A stretch of 64,000 nt of DNA from DASYKT01 sp035995185 (GCA_035995185.1 DASYKT010000002.1:62001-126000), one strand, 5' to 3'; positions 32,306-41,497 are shown, counted from the stretch's first letter. Translations and numbers: made by a program. Notes: generated by a model not told the origin, from the letters alone.

Positions 32306-35300
32306 ATGATATCAGGCAGTAATAAAACGGCTTTTCAAAACAATCAAAACGAAGACCACGATTTCCCCCTCGCCGTCTCGGGGTTTAATTATTCCGACCT
32401 CTACAAACCGGAAAAACTAAAAGAACTTTGCGAGATTTTTTACCGGGAACTGGGCAAGACCGATGCCGATCTGCACGGGGCGCTGATGCAGTATATCGAA
32501 GCGCGCGGCGCCGGTTACGAAAAAAAAGCCGAATCGGAATTGCTGGTACACGCCGCTCCGCATTTGACGGATTTTATCGTCCGGCTGTTCGGCATCGAAC
32601 AGGACTATGCCGCTTTAACGGGTTCGGTAAAAATTCAGGACCCGATCTGGAAATATAAATTCTTTGTCCAGCGCCGCGCGATCAAAAAATTCAATGCCGA
32701 TGCGGTCGCGCTGCTCGACATCGCCGAATTGGACGGCGCGGTTGATGCGTTAAAGACCGCTTTTGATGTCCTCGGTACTGATGAAGAGCTTTCTATAGCG
32801 GCTATCGCTTCGAATATTCTCGACCTGGAAGAAGCTCTGAGCAAAGAGCAGCCCGCTGCAAGTGAGACCGTAAAGACGATCGTGCTTGGTTTTGAACACG
32901 ATGTCGTCCGAAGCCTCTTCGGCGGCGAGGCTGCCGATAGCGATCTGCTGAAAGTGCAGGCCGTTCTTCGCCTTCTGGAAGCCTGGTCCGCCTACAGATT
33001 TTTTAACAAGCCGGATCACTGGAAGAGCCTGAAAACTCCCCACACGCTCGATTACCAAAACCTGGTCCATATAGTCCGTCCCAGCGAAAGGGTGCCGGAA
33101 GACATCCGCGGGCTGGACAGCCACCTGCGCCGCCGCGACGGTTTTAAGCTGACCGACACCCGCGGCACCCAGCGCGACGCGCTGTATGAGATCGACTATT
33201 GCCTGATCTGTCACGAACGCGACAAGGACTCCTGCTCAAAAGGCCTGCGCGAAAAAGACGGCGCGCCAAAGGCAAACCCGCTCGGCATCAAGCTCGACGG
33301 CTGCCCGTTGGATGAAAAAATTTCGGAAATGCATTTGCTGAAAAAGAACGGCGATCCGCTGGGCGCGCTGGCGCTGGTCGCGATCGACAATCCGATGTGC
33401 GCCGGCACCGGCCACCGCATCTGCAACGATTGTATGAAAGCGTGCATTTTCCAGAAGCAGGAACCGGTCAATATCCCTTTGGCGGAAACCTCGGTGCTGA
33501 CCGATATACTGGAATTGCCCTACGGTTTTGAGATCTACAGCCTGCTGACGCGCTGGAACCCGATCAATGCCAAGCGCCCTTATCAATTGCCCTATAACGG
33601 CAAGAATGTGCTAGTCGTGGGCCTCGGGCCGGCGGGTTACACATTGGCGCATTACCTTCTAAATGAAGGGTTTGGCGTCGTCGGCATGGACGGGTTAAAG
33701 ATCGAGCCGCCTGCGTTGGAATTGACGGGAAACTACGGCAAAGTCTACCCGAAACCCGTCCGTGACATAAGCGAAATAACCGATGAACTGGACGAGCGCA
33801 TCCTTTCCGGTTTTGGCGGCGTCTCGGAATACGGCATCACCGTGCGCTGGGACAAAAACTTTTTGACGATGCTGCAACTGATGCTGGCGCGGCGCAAGCG
33901 GTTTCGCGCTTACGGCGGCATTCGCTTTGGCGGCACGCTCTCGATCGAAGACGCGTGGAATTTTGGTTTCCATCATATCGCCATCGCCACCGGCGCCGGC
34001 CGCCCGACCATCGTCAAGATGAAAAACAATCTGATCCGCGGCATCCGCAAGGCTTCGGACTTTTTGATGGCGCTGCAGCTGACCGGCGCGTTTAAGAAAA
34101 ATAATCTTTCTAACCTGCAGGTGCGCCTGCCCGCCATCGTCATCGGCGGCGGACTGACGGGCATCGATACCGCGACCGAACTTTTTGCCTACTACCCGGT
34201 GCAGGTGGAAAAGATGCTCGGGATGTTTGAAAAACTCTCGGCGCAGTACGGTGAGGAAAAAGTCTGGTCGTATTTTGATGAAGAAGAGAAACATGTCCTC
34301 GGCGAATTTTTAGAACACGGGCGGGCCGTGCGCGCGGAGCGAGAACGCGCGGCAGCGAAAAATGTAGATCCGAATTTTATTCCGCTGGTGCGAAAGTGGG
34401 GCGGTGTTTCGCTGATCTATCGCAAGCGACTGCAGGATTCGCCCGCTTATCGCCTCAACCACGAAGAAGTTCAGAAAGCGTTGGAAGAAGGCATCGACTT
34501 TATCGAGCTGATGAACCCGGCGGAAGCCGTGCCGGATGAATTTGGCGCGGTCAGCGAGCTGATCTTTGAACGGGTCTCGTACGAACCGGAAGGCCACAAA
34601 TTTGAAAACACCGGCAAGATGGTTTCCTTTCCCGCGCGCACGGTTTGCGTGGCGGCGGGCACCGCGCCGAATGTGATCTACGAAAAAGAAAATCCCGGCA
34701 CATTTAAACTCGATTCATGGCAGCAGTATTTTCAGCCGCACAAAGTCGAGCGAAACGGCGACGGAAATTTCCACGCGGTCGAGGCAGGAAAAGGCGAGAC
34801 CGGATTTTTTACTTCGTACGAGCACGACGGAAAATTCATTTCCTATTACGGTGACAACCATCCGAAATACGCCGGCAACGTCGTCAAAGCGATGGCCAGC
34901 GCCAAGCACGGTTACGAAGAAGTTGTGCGCATTTTCGCCGACGAAATAGCAAATCAGGGTGTTTTACCGCAAGCGGAACGCGACGCGATTTATGACCGTC
35001 TGGAAGCCACGCTGGACGAGCAGATGCGAGCGTATGTCGTTCGGGTAGAAAGGCTTACGCCGACGATCGTGGATGTGATAGTAAAAGCCCCGATCCAGGC
35101 ACGTAAGTTTCATCCGGGGCAATTTTACCGCCTGCAGAATTTTGAAACGACCGCGCCGATCGTCGACGGCACCAAGCTGGTGATGGAAGGATTGGCGCTG
35201 ACCGGCGCCTGGGTCGATGAAGAAAAAGGCTTGCTTTCGATGATCGTGCTCGAGATGGGAAGCTCGTCGAGATTATGTTCACTGCTCAAAGAAGGTGAAG

Positions 35301-35992
35301 AGGTCGTGGTGATGGGCCCGACCGGAACGCCCACCGATATCCCCACCGGCGAAACCGTTTTGCTGGCCGGCGGCGGACTCGGCAACGCGGTATTGTTTTC
35401 GATCGCCAAAGCGATGCGCGAAAATAATAACAAGGTCGTTTATTTTGCCGGCTATAAAAACGGCGCGGATATTTTCAAACGCGAAGAGATCGAACGCGCG
35501 ACGGACAAGGTCGTCTGGGCAACGGACACCGGCGCCGAGATCCCGCCGCATCGCCCGCAGGATGCGCACTTTCGCGGCAACATCGTCCAGGCCATGATCG
35601 CCTACGCCGAAGGCAAGGCAGGCGAACAGGTGGTCGATACAAAAAATGTCGATCGCATCATCGCCATCGGTTCGGACAAGATGATGAACGCCGTCAAGGA
35701 AGCGCGCTACACTTCGCTCAAGCCTTATCTGAAACCGAACCACACGGCCATCGGCTCGATCAATTCACCCATGCAGTGCATGATGAAAGAAGTCTGCGCG
35801 CAGTGCCTGCAGCGCCACGTCAACCCGCATACCGGCGAAGAATTCTTTGTCTTCTCGTGCTTTAACCAGGACCAGGATTTAGACAGCGTCGATTTCCACA
35901 ATCTCAACGACCGCCTGCGCATGAACAGCATCCAGGAAAAATTATCGAACCTCTGGCTGGATAAGATCCTGAATGAATTGAATACTAAATAA
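32306..35992 (+). CDS. Fused NfnAB-like / GltD-PyrK-like FAD and Fe-S oxidoreductase with an unknown N-terminal domain
   Basis: 1228 residues, no signal peptide. Residues 1-290 match nothing that I know. Next comes a Fe-S segment with YCLICHERDKDSC (near 298) and MCAGTGHRICNDCMKACIF (near 363), like the N-terminal clusters of glutamate-synthase beta/NfnB. A first dinucleotide site VVGLGPAGYTLAHYLL (near 435) and a second VIGGGLTGIDTATEL (near 611) follow. The C-terminal 320 residues look like ferredoxin-NADP reductase/PyrK: HPGQFYRLQNF, LLAGGGLGNAVLFS (near 1017) and a [2Fe-2S] type MKEVCAQCLQRH (near 1160). NfnA and NfnB are separate proteins elsewhere; here both are in one chain. It may couple NADH/NADPH and a ferredoxin-like carrier; the reaction is inference. 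Confidence 0.85.
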   Translation: MISGSNKTAFQNNQNEDHDFPLAVSGFNYSDLYKPEKLKELCEIFYRELGKTDADLHGALMQYIEARGAGYEKKAESELLVHAAPHLTDFIVRLFGIEQDYAALTGSVKIQDPIWKYKFFVQRRAIKKFNADAVALLDIAELDGAVDALKTAFDVLGTDEELSIAAIASNILDLEEALSKEQPAASETVKTIVLGFEHDVVRSLFGGEAADSDLLKVQAVLRLLEAWSAYRFFNKPDHWKSLKTPHTLDYQNLVHIVRPSERVPEDIRGLDSHLRRRDGFKLTDTRGTQRDALYEIDYCLICHERDKDSCSKGLREKDGAPKANPLGIKLDGCPLDEKISEMHLLKKNGDPLGALALVAIDNPMCAGTGHRICNDCMKACIFQKQEPVNIPLAETSVLTDILELPYGFEIYSLLTRWNPINAKRPYQLPYNGKNVLVVGLGPAGYTLAHYLLNEGFGVVGMDGLKIEPPALELTGNYGKVYPKPVRDISEITDELDERILSGFGGVSEYGITVRWDKNFLTMLQLMLARRKRFRAYGGIRFGGTLSIEDAWNFGFHHIAIATGAGRPTIVKMKNNLIRGIRKASDFLMALQLTGAFKKNNLSNLQVRLPAIVIGGGLTGIDTATELFAYYPVQVEKMLGMFEKLSAQYGEEKVWSYFDEEEKHVLGEFLEHGRAVRAERERAAAKNVDPNFIPLVRKWGGVSLIYRKRLQDSPAYRLNHEEVQKALEEGIDFIELMNPAEAVPDEFGAVSELIFERVSYEPEGHKFENTGKMVSFPARTVCVAAGTAPNVIYEKENPGTFKLDSWQQYFQPHKVERNGDGNFHAVEAGKGETGFFTSYEHDGKFISYYGDNHPKYAGNVVKAMASAKHGYEEVVRIFADEIANQGVLPQAERDAIYDRLEATLDEQMRAYVVRVERLTPTIVDVIVKAPIQARKFHPGQFYRLQNFETTAPIVDGTKLVMEGLALTGAWVDEEKGLLSMIVLEMGSSSRLCSLLKEGEEVVVMGPTGTPTDIPTGETVLLAGGGLGNAVLFSIAKAMRENNNKVVYFAGYKNGADIFKREEIERATDKVVWATDTGAEIPPHRPQDAHFRGNIVQAMIAYAEGKAGEQVVDTKNVDRIIAIGSDKMMNAVKEARYTSLKPYLKPNHTAIGSINSPMQCMMKEVCAQCLQRHVNPHTGEEFFVFSCFNQDQDLDSVDFHNLNDRLRMNSIQEKLSNLWLDKILNELNTK

Positions 35993-36032
35993 TCCGAAAA
36001 TCCCGCAGGACCCGGAAAGGATCTAATGCTTT

Positions 36033-36401
36033 ATGGCTTACGGAAATGTCTATATCTTTAATTTATGTGCCGAGGAGATGTTTATAAGTAATCTCAACGG
36101 CATGGGGCCATTGGGTTCGGTCGCGAGCCCTTTAAGATCGACCAACCCTCCTTACGTACCGCAACAATTGATAGCCTCGCGCACTAATCTCACGCTGCAG
36201 CAACTCAATTCCCCGCTTTTCGTGATCGGGGAAAACCAGCTGACGATAAACTTCGCGGGAGAGTCACGGCTCTGCAGGGTCAGTATTCCTTCGCCGCCCA
36301 ACCCACCGCTGCAGGCCGATCTCTGGTTGTATATCGCTTATCGACAAGCCTTCCTGTTCGATACTGCGGGAAATCTGCTCGAAAGTATTTCCCTGGATTA
36401 G
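36033..36401 (+). CDS. Hypothetical protein
   Basis: 122 residues, predicted beta-rich with segments NVYIFNLCAEEMFISNLNGM near the start and NQLTINFAGESRLCRVSIPS in the second half. No signal peptide and no motif recognised. It begins 41 bases after the flavoprotein stop on the same strand and may be cotranscribed. Its last four bases overlap the stop end of the lipoprotein gene on the other strand. Confidence 0.55.
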   Translation: MAYGNVYIFNLCAEEMFISNLNGMGPLGSVASPLRSTNPPYVPQQLIASRTNLTLQQLNSPLFVIGENQLTINFAGESRLCRVSIPSPPNPPLQADLWLYIAYRQAFLFDTAGNLLESISLD

Positions 36402-36760
36402 CGGATCTCGATAATGACCCTTTGGTCGTCGCCGGTCAGATCGCTGTATTTCAACAATTCTTCCTTGGTCAGAGAGCTTTCCTTGGTGGTATCGAAATCG
36501 TCCAGGGCCGGTGCGTTCTTGGAGGTGGCTTCCATTTTGCCGGGATTGTAGTAGATCTTGTCGCCTTCTATTCGGGTTATTTTTTCCGCCCACATCCATT
36601 CTTTGCCGTCTTTTTTAGCACGATAAATAAGCTTATCGCCGGCTTTTACATTTTTGAGTTGCTCTTTGGTTACCGTGTTACAGGCCAGAATAAACATTCC
36701 TGAGATCAAAACAATTAGTCCCAAGATAAAAACAATCAGGCTTCGGGCAAGAATCTTCAT
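36398..36760 (-). CDS. Putative lipoprotein
   Basis: 120 residues from the ATG at 36760, preceded by GAGGAGAAAT; an upstream in-frame start is much too far from a site and covers the Kir channel start on the other strand. The N-terminus LIVFILGLIVLISGMFILAC has a lipobox-like L-A-C, so Cys28 is probably lipidated. The mature part is a small beta domain (KAGDKLIYRAKKDGKEWMW, KITRIEGDKIYYNPGK). Function unknown. Convergent overlap of 4 bases with the hypothetical gene upstream. Confidence 0.68.
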   Translation of the reverse strand: MKILARSLIVFILGLIVLISGMFILACNTVTKEQLKNVKAGDKLIYRAKKDGKEWMWAEKITRIEGDKIYYNPGKMEATSKNAPALDDFDTTKESSLTKEELLKYSDLTGDDQRVIIEIR

Positions 36761-36824
36761 AATTTCTCCTCTATAATGTTTGTAAATCGACGTTTTAACT
36801 ATTTTTTCATTTTCGATAATTAAA

Positions 36825-37829
36825 ATGCAAGACGAGACATTGTTAGGGCCGGAGGGCGCCACCCCTGTTACGCCCGTTACACCTGTTACTATCGAAGAAA
36901 AAGAGGATCGCGACCTGGGGTTCGGGTCGGTCGTCGCGCGCGAAAGCCGCCAGCGGCTGCTCAACCCGGACGGCAGCTTTAACGTCGCCCGCAGCGGGAT
37001 GTCGCAGCTGACCACGATAAATCTTTATCACTGGCTGCTCTTTATGTCGTGGTCAAGGTTTTTGGGATTGATCCTGCTGTTATATTTTTTGAGCAATGTT
37101 TTTTTCGGATTGCTCTATGCGATCATCGGTGACGGTTCGATCGTTGACACTTCCGGCACTCCTTTTGCAAATGCTTATATCCGCGGATTTTTCTTTAGTG
37201 TGCAAACCTTTGCCACGATCGGCTACGGCACCATTCACCCGGTCGGCCTTGTCCCAAACCTGCTGGTCACTATCGAATCTTATTACAGCCTGCTGGCCAA
37301 CGCGCTGATAACGGGCGTCGTTTTTGCGCGTTTTTCCCGCCCGACGGCGCGGGTGATTTTCAGCAATGTCGCGGTGGTCGCGCCTTACCGCGGCATCACC
37401 GGTTTTATGTTTCGCCTGGTTAACGCGCGCAGCAATCAGCTGATCGAGGTCGAAGCGAAACTTCTGTTTGCGCACTTGGTGAAAAACAAGGACGGCCGCG
37501 TGACGCGCATTTTCGATATGCTCGAGCTCGAGCGCCGCAAGGTAACTTTTTTTCCGCTGGCCTGGACCGTGGTGCACCCGATAGACGAAAAAAGCCCGCT
37601 GTACGGTTTGACCGAAGAAGACCTCTACCGCGTCGATGCGGAATTTTTGATACTGCTCAGCGCCATCGATGAAACCTTTGCCCAGACCGTGCACGCGCGC
37701 AGCTCCTATAAACCGCAGGAAATTGTCTGGAGCGCAAAATTTGCCAGCATCTACAAACAAGTAGATAGCAGCGATGCGATCTCGATCGATATCAGAAAAC
37801 TGTCGGCGATCGAAAAAATTGGTTCTTGA
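36825..37829 (+). CDS. Inward-rectifier potassium channel (KirBac-like)
   Basis: 334 residues. Membrane helix 1 (LGLILLLYFLSNVFFGLLYA, near 76-96), the pore loop with filter FATIGYGTIHP (near 130) and helix 2 (NLLVTIESYYSLLANALITG, near 145-165) form the KirBac pore. The cytoplasmic domain (residues 175-320) has the beta-sandwich pattern GFMFRLVNARSNQLIEVEAK and WTVVHPIDEKSPLYGLTEED. It gates K+ flow at the inner membrane. An N-terminal repeat PVTPVTPVT comes from a 9-base DNA repeat at 36860-36886. ribE begins 17 bases after its stop. Confidence 0.93.
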   Translation: MQDETLLGPEGATPVTPVTPVTIEEKEDRDLGFGSVVARESRQRLLNPDGSFNVARSGMSQLTTINLYHWLLFMSWSRFLGLILLLYFLSNVFFGLLYAIIGDGSIVDTSGTPFANAYIRGFFFSVQTFATIGYGTIHPVGLVPNLLVTIESYYSLLANALITGVVFARFSRPTARVIFSNVAVVAPYRGITGFMFRLVNARSNQLIEVEAKLLFAHLVKNKDGRVTRIFDMLELERRKVTFFPLAWTVVHPIDEKSPLYGLTEEDLYRVDAEFLILLSAIDETFAQTVHARSSYKPQEIVWSAKFASIYKQVDSSDAISIDIRKLSAIEKIGS

Positions 37830-37846
37830 TCAGTCAGCTATAAATT

Positions 37847-38437
37847 ATGTTTACGGGAATTATTGAAGAGCTTGGTTCTGTCTCTACATTAGAACGCCAT
37901 ACTGACGGCGCAAAAATTTCTATTTCTGCAAAGACGGTTACCGAAGATACGAAGGACGGTGATTCGATCGCGGTCAATGGTGTTTGCCTGACGGCATTAA
38001 ATATCAGGCCGGATGGATTTGATGCCGACGTGTCGGAAGAAACTTTGCGGCGCTCGACGCTGGGAAATTTAACGGCCGGGTCGAGGGTAAATCTCGAACG
38101 CGCACTGACATTTTCGTCACGGCTGGGCGGGCATATTGTGCAAGGCCATGTGGATGGGCGCGGGAAATTTATTGCGGCAATTCAGGAAGGCGATTTTTAT
38201 ACCGTGCGCATCGGTTTTCCGCCGGAACTGGCGCGTTATCTGGTCCATAAAGGCTCTGTCGCCGTCGAAGGCATCAGCCTGACCATCGCCGAACTCAGCG
38301 AAGATCATTTCGATATAGCGGTCATTCCAAAAACCTGGGAGCTGACCAACCTTTCCACACTCAAACCCGATGATGCGGTAAATCTGGAAGTGGATATGAT
38401 CGCCAAATACGTGGAGAAATTAGTGAATAATGGTTAG
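37847..38437 (+). CDS. ribE: Riboflavin synthase, alpha subunit
   Basis: Dismutates two molecules of 6,7-dimethyl-8-ribityllumazine to riboflavin in the cytoplasm. Two lumazine-binding repeats are visible: MFTGIIEELGSV ... VNGVCLTA at residues 1-90 and GHIVQGHVDGRG ... GSVAVEGISLTIAEL at 95-190. 196 residues, a normal length. It follows the Kir channel by 17 bases and is probably on its transcript; other rib genes are not present. A palindrome overlaps its 3' end. Confidence 0.95.
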   Translation: MFTGIIEELGSVSTLERHTDGAKISISAKTVTEDTKDGDSIAVNGVCLTALNIRPDGFDADVSEETLRRSTLGNLTAGSRVNLERALTFSSRLGGHIVQGHVDGRGKFIAAIQEGDFYTVRIGFPPELARYLVHKGSVAVEGISLTIAELSEDHFDIAVIPKTWELTNLSTLKPDDAVNLEVDMIAKYVEKLVNNG

Positions 38438-38497
38438 TGGCGAGTGATTAGTTGAAGAATTTTAGTTCATCACTAATCACTCACCGTTCATCATTAT
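38422..38497. repeat. Palindrome between ribE and the M28 gene
   Basis: GTGAATAATGGTTAGTGGCG plus AGTGATTAGTT (left) and TCATCACTAATCACTCACCG plus TTCATCATTAT (right) are inverted copies. It overlaps the last codons of ribE and fills the convergent gap. Confidence 0.75.
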
Positions 38498-38500
38498 CAA

Positions 38501-40303
38501 CTATCTTGCGCCGGGCTGCGGTTTGCGCGGCATTTTGCCGTCCATCATCGCGGTTTGATAAACGAAAGCCGCTACGATGATCGATATCTGTTTCATATCG
38601 TCGGCCTGGATACGGTCAAATACGTCCATGTTTGAATGGTGGGTTCGCGAATCGTATTCGATCGTGTCCTGGATGAATTGAAACCCGGGAAGGCCGATGG
38701 CATCAAACGCCAGGTGGTCTGTCCCGCCGGTGTTTGCCAGCGTCAGCGTAGTAGCGCCCATGTCGCGAAACGGCGTGAGCCAATTGCGGAACGTTGAACG
38801 CACGCCTTCATTACCCTGCATATAGACGCCGCGTATTTTTCCCGTCCCGTTGTCGATATTGAAATAGGCCGAAAACTTCTCGTACTCAGGCAGAGTGGTC
38901 AGCTTTAATGGGGCCGCGGCTTGGCCGCCCTGACCGCCGCCTCCACCACCTCCGCCGCCAAAGAGCGGGGCAGGCGTGTCACCAAAATAACCGAAATGTT
39001 TTTTCACATACTCGCGCGAGCCTAACAAGCCCTGCTCTTCACCCGTCCAGAGAGCGATGCGAATGGTGCGGCGCGGCTTTAGGCCGAGAGCCGTGATGAT
39101 GCGCACGGCTTCCATCATCACGGCGCAGCCGGCGCCATTGTCGGTCGCACCGGTTCCGGCCTGCCATGAATCGAGGTGGCCGCCCAGCATTACGATCTCG
39201 TCCTTGAGGTCGCTGCCCCGGATCTCGGCGATAGTGTTGTAGCCGTTTAAGTCCTGGTCCTGGTATTCGACCGCCAGGTCGATCGTCATCTTTACATTTT
39301 CACCGGCATCGACCATTCGCGCGACGCGGTTAAAATGCTCGCCGGCGGCGCTGATCTGGACGGGAATATTTGCCGCCTTGTCATATAACCTCACGGCCGG
39401 AACTGCCTGCTGGCCGGCGGCCGGCGGCGGGGCCTGGACGGCTGTCGCCTGCTGTACAAAGATCGTTCCGCCGTCGCCGCGGGCGCCGTCTATTAAGATC
39501 GCCGCGCCTTCTTCGGATAAGAAACGAAGGCGGCGGCCGTTGAATTGTGCCTGCTGTTGAAACGCGGCAAAAGCTGCATTAGGCGGGCCTTGCGGAGCGC
39601 GGCGCGGAGCGTTCGGGTCCGGAGCATCGGCCATGGCCAGCAATTCTTTTTCGGTTTCGCGGGTTCCTTCGGGTTCGAAATGCGCCTTTATCTCGCGAAG
39701 CGGCCCGACCAAAACGATCTTGCCTTTGAGTTTGCCTTTGTATTGCTCGAGCTCGGCCTCGTTCGTCGCGGTAAAATGAACTACTTCGGCGGTGTAGGCT
39801 GTGCTAGTAGGTGCTGCCGGTGCCGCGGGCGCTGCTGCCTTGGCTTTGCCTTTTTTCCCTACCGGAGCGGCAGTTGCTGCTGTGGGCGCGGGAAACAATG
39901 TGTCGGTTCCCGGCGTCCAGGCTTTCGGATAGGCGATCAGCGGGAAAGCCGTCGGACCGTCGACCATGGCGTAAAAGCGCTTTAGCGACCAGCCGCGCCC
40001 GAACGGACCCCAGGCCTCAAGGTGCGCGTTTTCCAAACCGAATTTGGTGAGCGTATCTTTCGTCCAATCATTGGCGCGTTTCATTCCCGGCGAAGCGGTC
40101 AGCCGCGGCCCGATCACATCGGACAAATAACTTAAGGTCTGCATCACCTGTGAACGGTTCAGGCCTTCGTCCTTCATCTTATCGATAAGGATCTCGGCGT
40201 CAGACTTCTGGGGCGCGGCCGGGGCGGTTTGTTGAGCAACGGCAAAGCCGGGCAAAAGAATCGTGCCCAGCAACAGCAAAGCAAACGTCTTGCGTAGCAG
40301 CAT
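38501..40303 (-). CDS. Secreted M28-family metallopeptidase
   Basis: 600 residues with a signal peptide (FALLLLGTILLPGFAVAQQ). Zinc ligands appear in order: His and Asp in GGHLDSWQAGTGATDNGAG (near 365-380), Glu in WTGEEQGLLGS (near 415), Asp in FNIDNGTG (near 490) and His in GTDHLAFDAIG (near 540). A PA-like insert lies between 165 and 330. The length, Ala/Pro/Gly-rich linkers (KAKAAAPAAPAAPTSTA, GGGGGGGGGQGG) and GRGWSLKRF segment fit the Blastocatellia-type aminopeptidases. It probably clips N-terminal residues of peptides outside the membrane. Confidence 0.92.
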   Translation of the reverse strand: MLLRKTFALLLLGTILLPGFAVAQQTAPAAPQKSDAEILIDKMKDEGLNRSQVMQTLSYLSDVIGPRLTASPGMKRANDWTKDTLTKFGLENAHLEAWGPFGRGWSLKRFYAMVDGPTAFPLIAYPKAWTPGTDTLFPAPTAATAAPVGKKGKAKAAAPAAPAAPTSTAYTAEVVHFTATNEAELEQYKGKLKGKIVLVGPLREIKAHFEPEGTRETEKELLAMADAPDPNAPRRAPQGPPNAAFAAFQQQAQFNGRRLRFLSEEGAAILIDGARGDGGTIFVQQATAVQAPPPAAGQQAVPAVRLYDKAANIPVQISAAGEHFNRVARMVDAGENVKMTIDLAVEYQDQDLNGYNTIAEIRGSDLKDEIVMLGGHLDSWQAGTGATDNGAGCAVMMEAVRIITALGLKPRRTIRIALWTGEEQGLLGSREYVKKHFGYFGDTPAPLFGGGGGGGGGQGGQAAAPLKLTTLPEYEKFSAYFNIDNGTGKIRGVYMQGNEGVRSTFRNWLTPFRDMGATTLTLANTGGTDHLAFDAIGLPGFQFIQDTIEYDSRTHHSNMDVFDRIQADDMKQISIIVAAFVYQTAMMDGKMPRKPQPGAR

Positions 40304-40400
40304 TTCGTGGTCTCCCTATGTTGAAAAAGAATTAGAAAAGAAATTTTATACTACGCCTGCGCAGGAATTGTTTCAAGACGGGAAGGAATTTGAGATATGG

Positions 40401-40495
40401 AGTCAGTAGCGTCGGTGTCAGCCGATGCGTTTCCGATTTGTACGGAAGCAACAATATAAGCACTTACGTATCGCCTAACGGCGACGCTACTGACT
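40401..40495. repeat. Family H repeat, copy 1
   Basis: AGTCAGTAGCGTCGGTGTCA and, at the right, CGCCTAACGGCGACGCTACT: arms of about 14 bases (AGTCAGTAGCGTCG / CGACGCTACTGACT) surround a second palindrome. T residues follow at the right end. A larger relative lies at 46517-46623. Confidence 0.72.
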
Positions 40496-40558
40496 TTTTC
40501 TTTTATATCTTTAAGTGTGACCTCATAATAATTATGTCTGAACACGACGATCTGGCGT

Positions 40559-41389
40559 TCAAACTTTAGACGCGAACGCCGCCCGCATTTGCCGGAGATA
40601 TTCGCCCTCGGAGTTTGTCCAGCGCAGATGTGCAGACGCTTCGCTATCGGCGCCGGCCGGGTATCGCAGCCTGTCGCTTTCGTCGGTGGCGGCGGCGAAG
40701 ACCTTCTCCGCGACATCCTGCTCTCCGGTGTATGCCGCAGACCGGTTCTGCAGATCCTCCATCAGCTGCGCGGCGTAGCCGGCGTAAGATTCCGGGATCA
40801 GGCCCTTCATCCGTTCGCTGCCGCTGGCGCCAAAATCCGTGGTCGGCGCAAAACCGGGCTCGACCAGCTTTACCCGAATATTGAAGAGGCTGAGTTCATA
40901 AGCGAGGGATTCGGAAAAACCTTCGATCGCCGTCTTGCTGGCCGCATAAACTGAAACAAGAGGCATCGGCGTCAGGGCGGTATTCGAGGTGACATTGATG
41001 ATCGTGCCCGAACGCTGCTCGCGCATGTAAGGTATAACCTTTTGTACGACCGCCATCACGCCGAAAACGTTCGTTTCAAATACCTCTCGAATTGTCGAGT
41101 CGGGTGTTGCCTCCATGGCCGAAAGCAGCCCGATCCCGGCGTTGTTTACGACCGCGTCGATCCGTCCGAATTTTTCGATACCTGAATCGATGGCGCGGGA
41201 AATACTGTCGGGATCGGTTACGTCCAGCCGGGTGACCAGCACCCGGTCGCTGTCACCAAAAATTTCCCCAAAGTTTTTCGGGGGCGTTCGCATGGTGGCG
41301 ATGACATTCCAATTTTGGGCCAGAAAAAATTCGGCCGTGGCCTTGCCAAAGCCCGACGAACAACCGGTGATCAATACTGTTTTAGACAT
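40559..41389 (-). CDS. SDR-family oxidoreductase
   Basis: 276 residues, classical short-chain dehydrogenase. The cofactor site TGCSSGFGKATAEF (residues 8-21) and catalytic Ser/Tyr/Lys in NVTSNTAL, VYAASKTAIEGFSES (near 155) are present. NAD(P)H-dependent alcohol/ketone interconversion is implied; the substrate is not predictable. AAAAAGGAGC precedes the ATG. It is divergent from an AraC/cupin regulator with shared promoter elements (41437-41465), and regulators of this layout usually control the neighbouring SDR. Confidence 0.92.
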   Translation of the reverse strand: MSKTVLITGCSSGFGKATAEFFLAQNWNVIATMRTPPKNFGEIFGDSDRVLVTRLDVTDPDSISRAIDSGIEKFGRIDAVVNNAGIGLLSAMEATPDSTIREVFETNVFGVMAVVQKVIPYMREQRSGTIINVTSNTALTPMPLVSVYAASKTAIEGFSESLAYELSLFNIRVKLVEPGFAPTTDFGASGSERMKGLIPESYAGYAAQLMEDLQNRSAAYTGEQDVAEKVFAAATDESDRLRYPAGADSEASAHLRWTNSEGEYLRQMRAAFASKV

Positions 41390-41436
41390 AATAATTGCTC
41401 CTTTTTAATAAATAACTTCACTTTCTATATAAATAC

Positions 41437-41465
41437 TAGACATCCAAATCAGGACTGTCTATAAT
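41437..41465 (+). promoter_or_regulatory. AraC-gene promoter overlapping a mirror element toward the SDR gene
   Basis: On the plus strand TAGACA (41437-41442) and TATAAT (41460-41465) are spaced by 17 bases. On the minus strand TAGACA (41456-41461) and TAGTAT (41433-41438) are also spaced by 17, so one dyad, TAGACA...TGTCTA (41437-41442/41456-41461), serves both directions. A protein bound in the middle would block both genes. Confidence 0.7.
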
Positions 41466-41497
41466 ATAAACACCATAAAACATTCGCGAACGTCCAA

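Noticed and set aside
36860..36886. Possible tandem minisatellite (GTTACGCCC-like units)
   Set aside because: Three imperfect 9-base units only, in frame in the Kir gene; noted in that entry rather than as a separate element.
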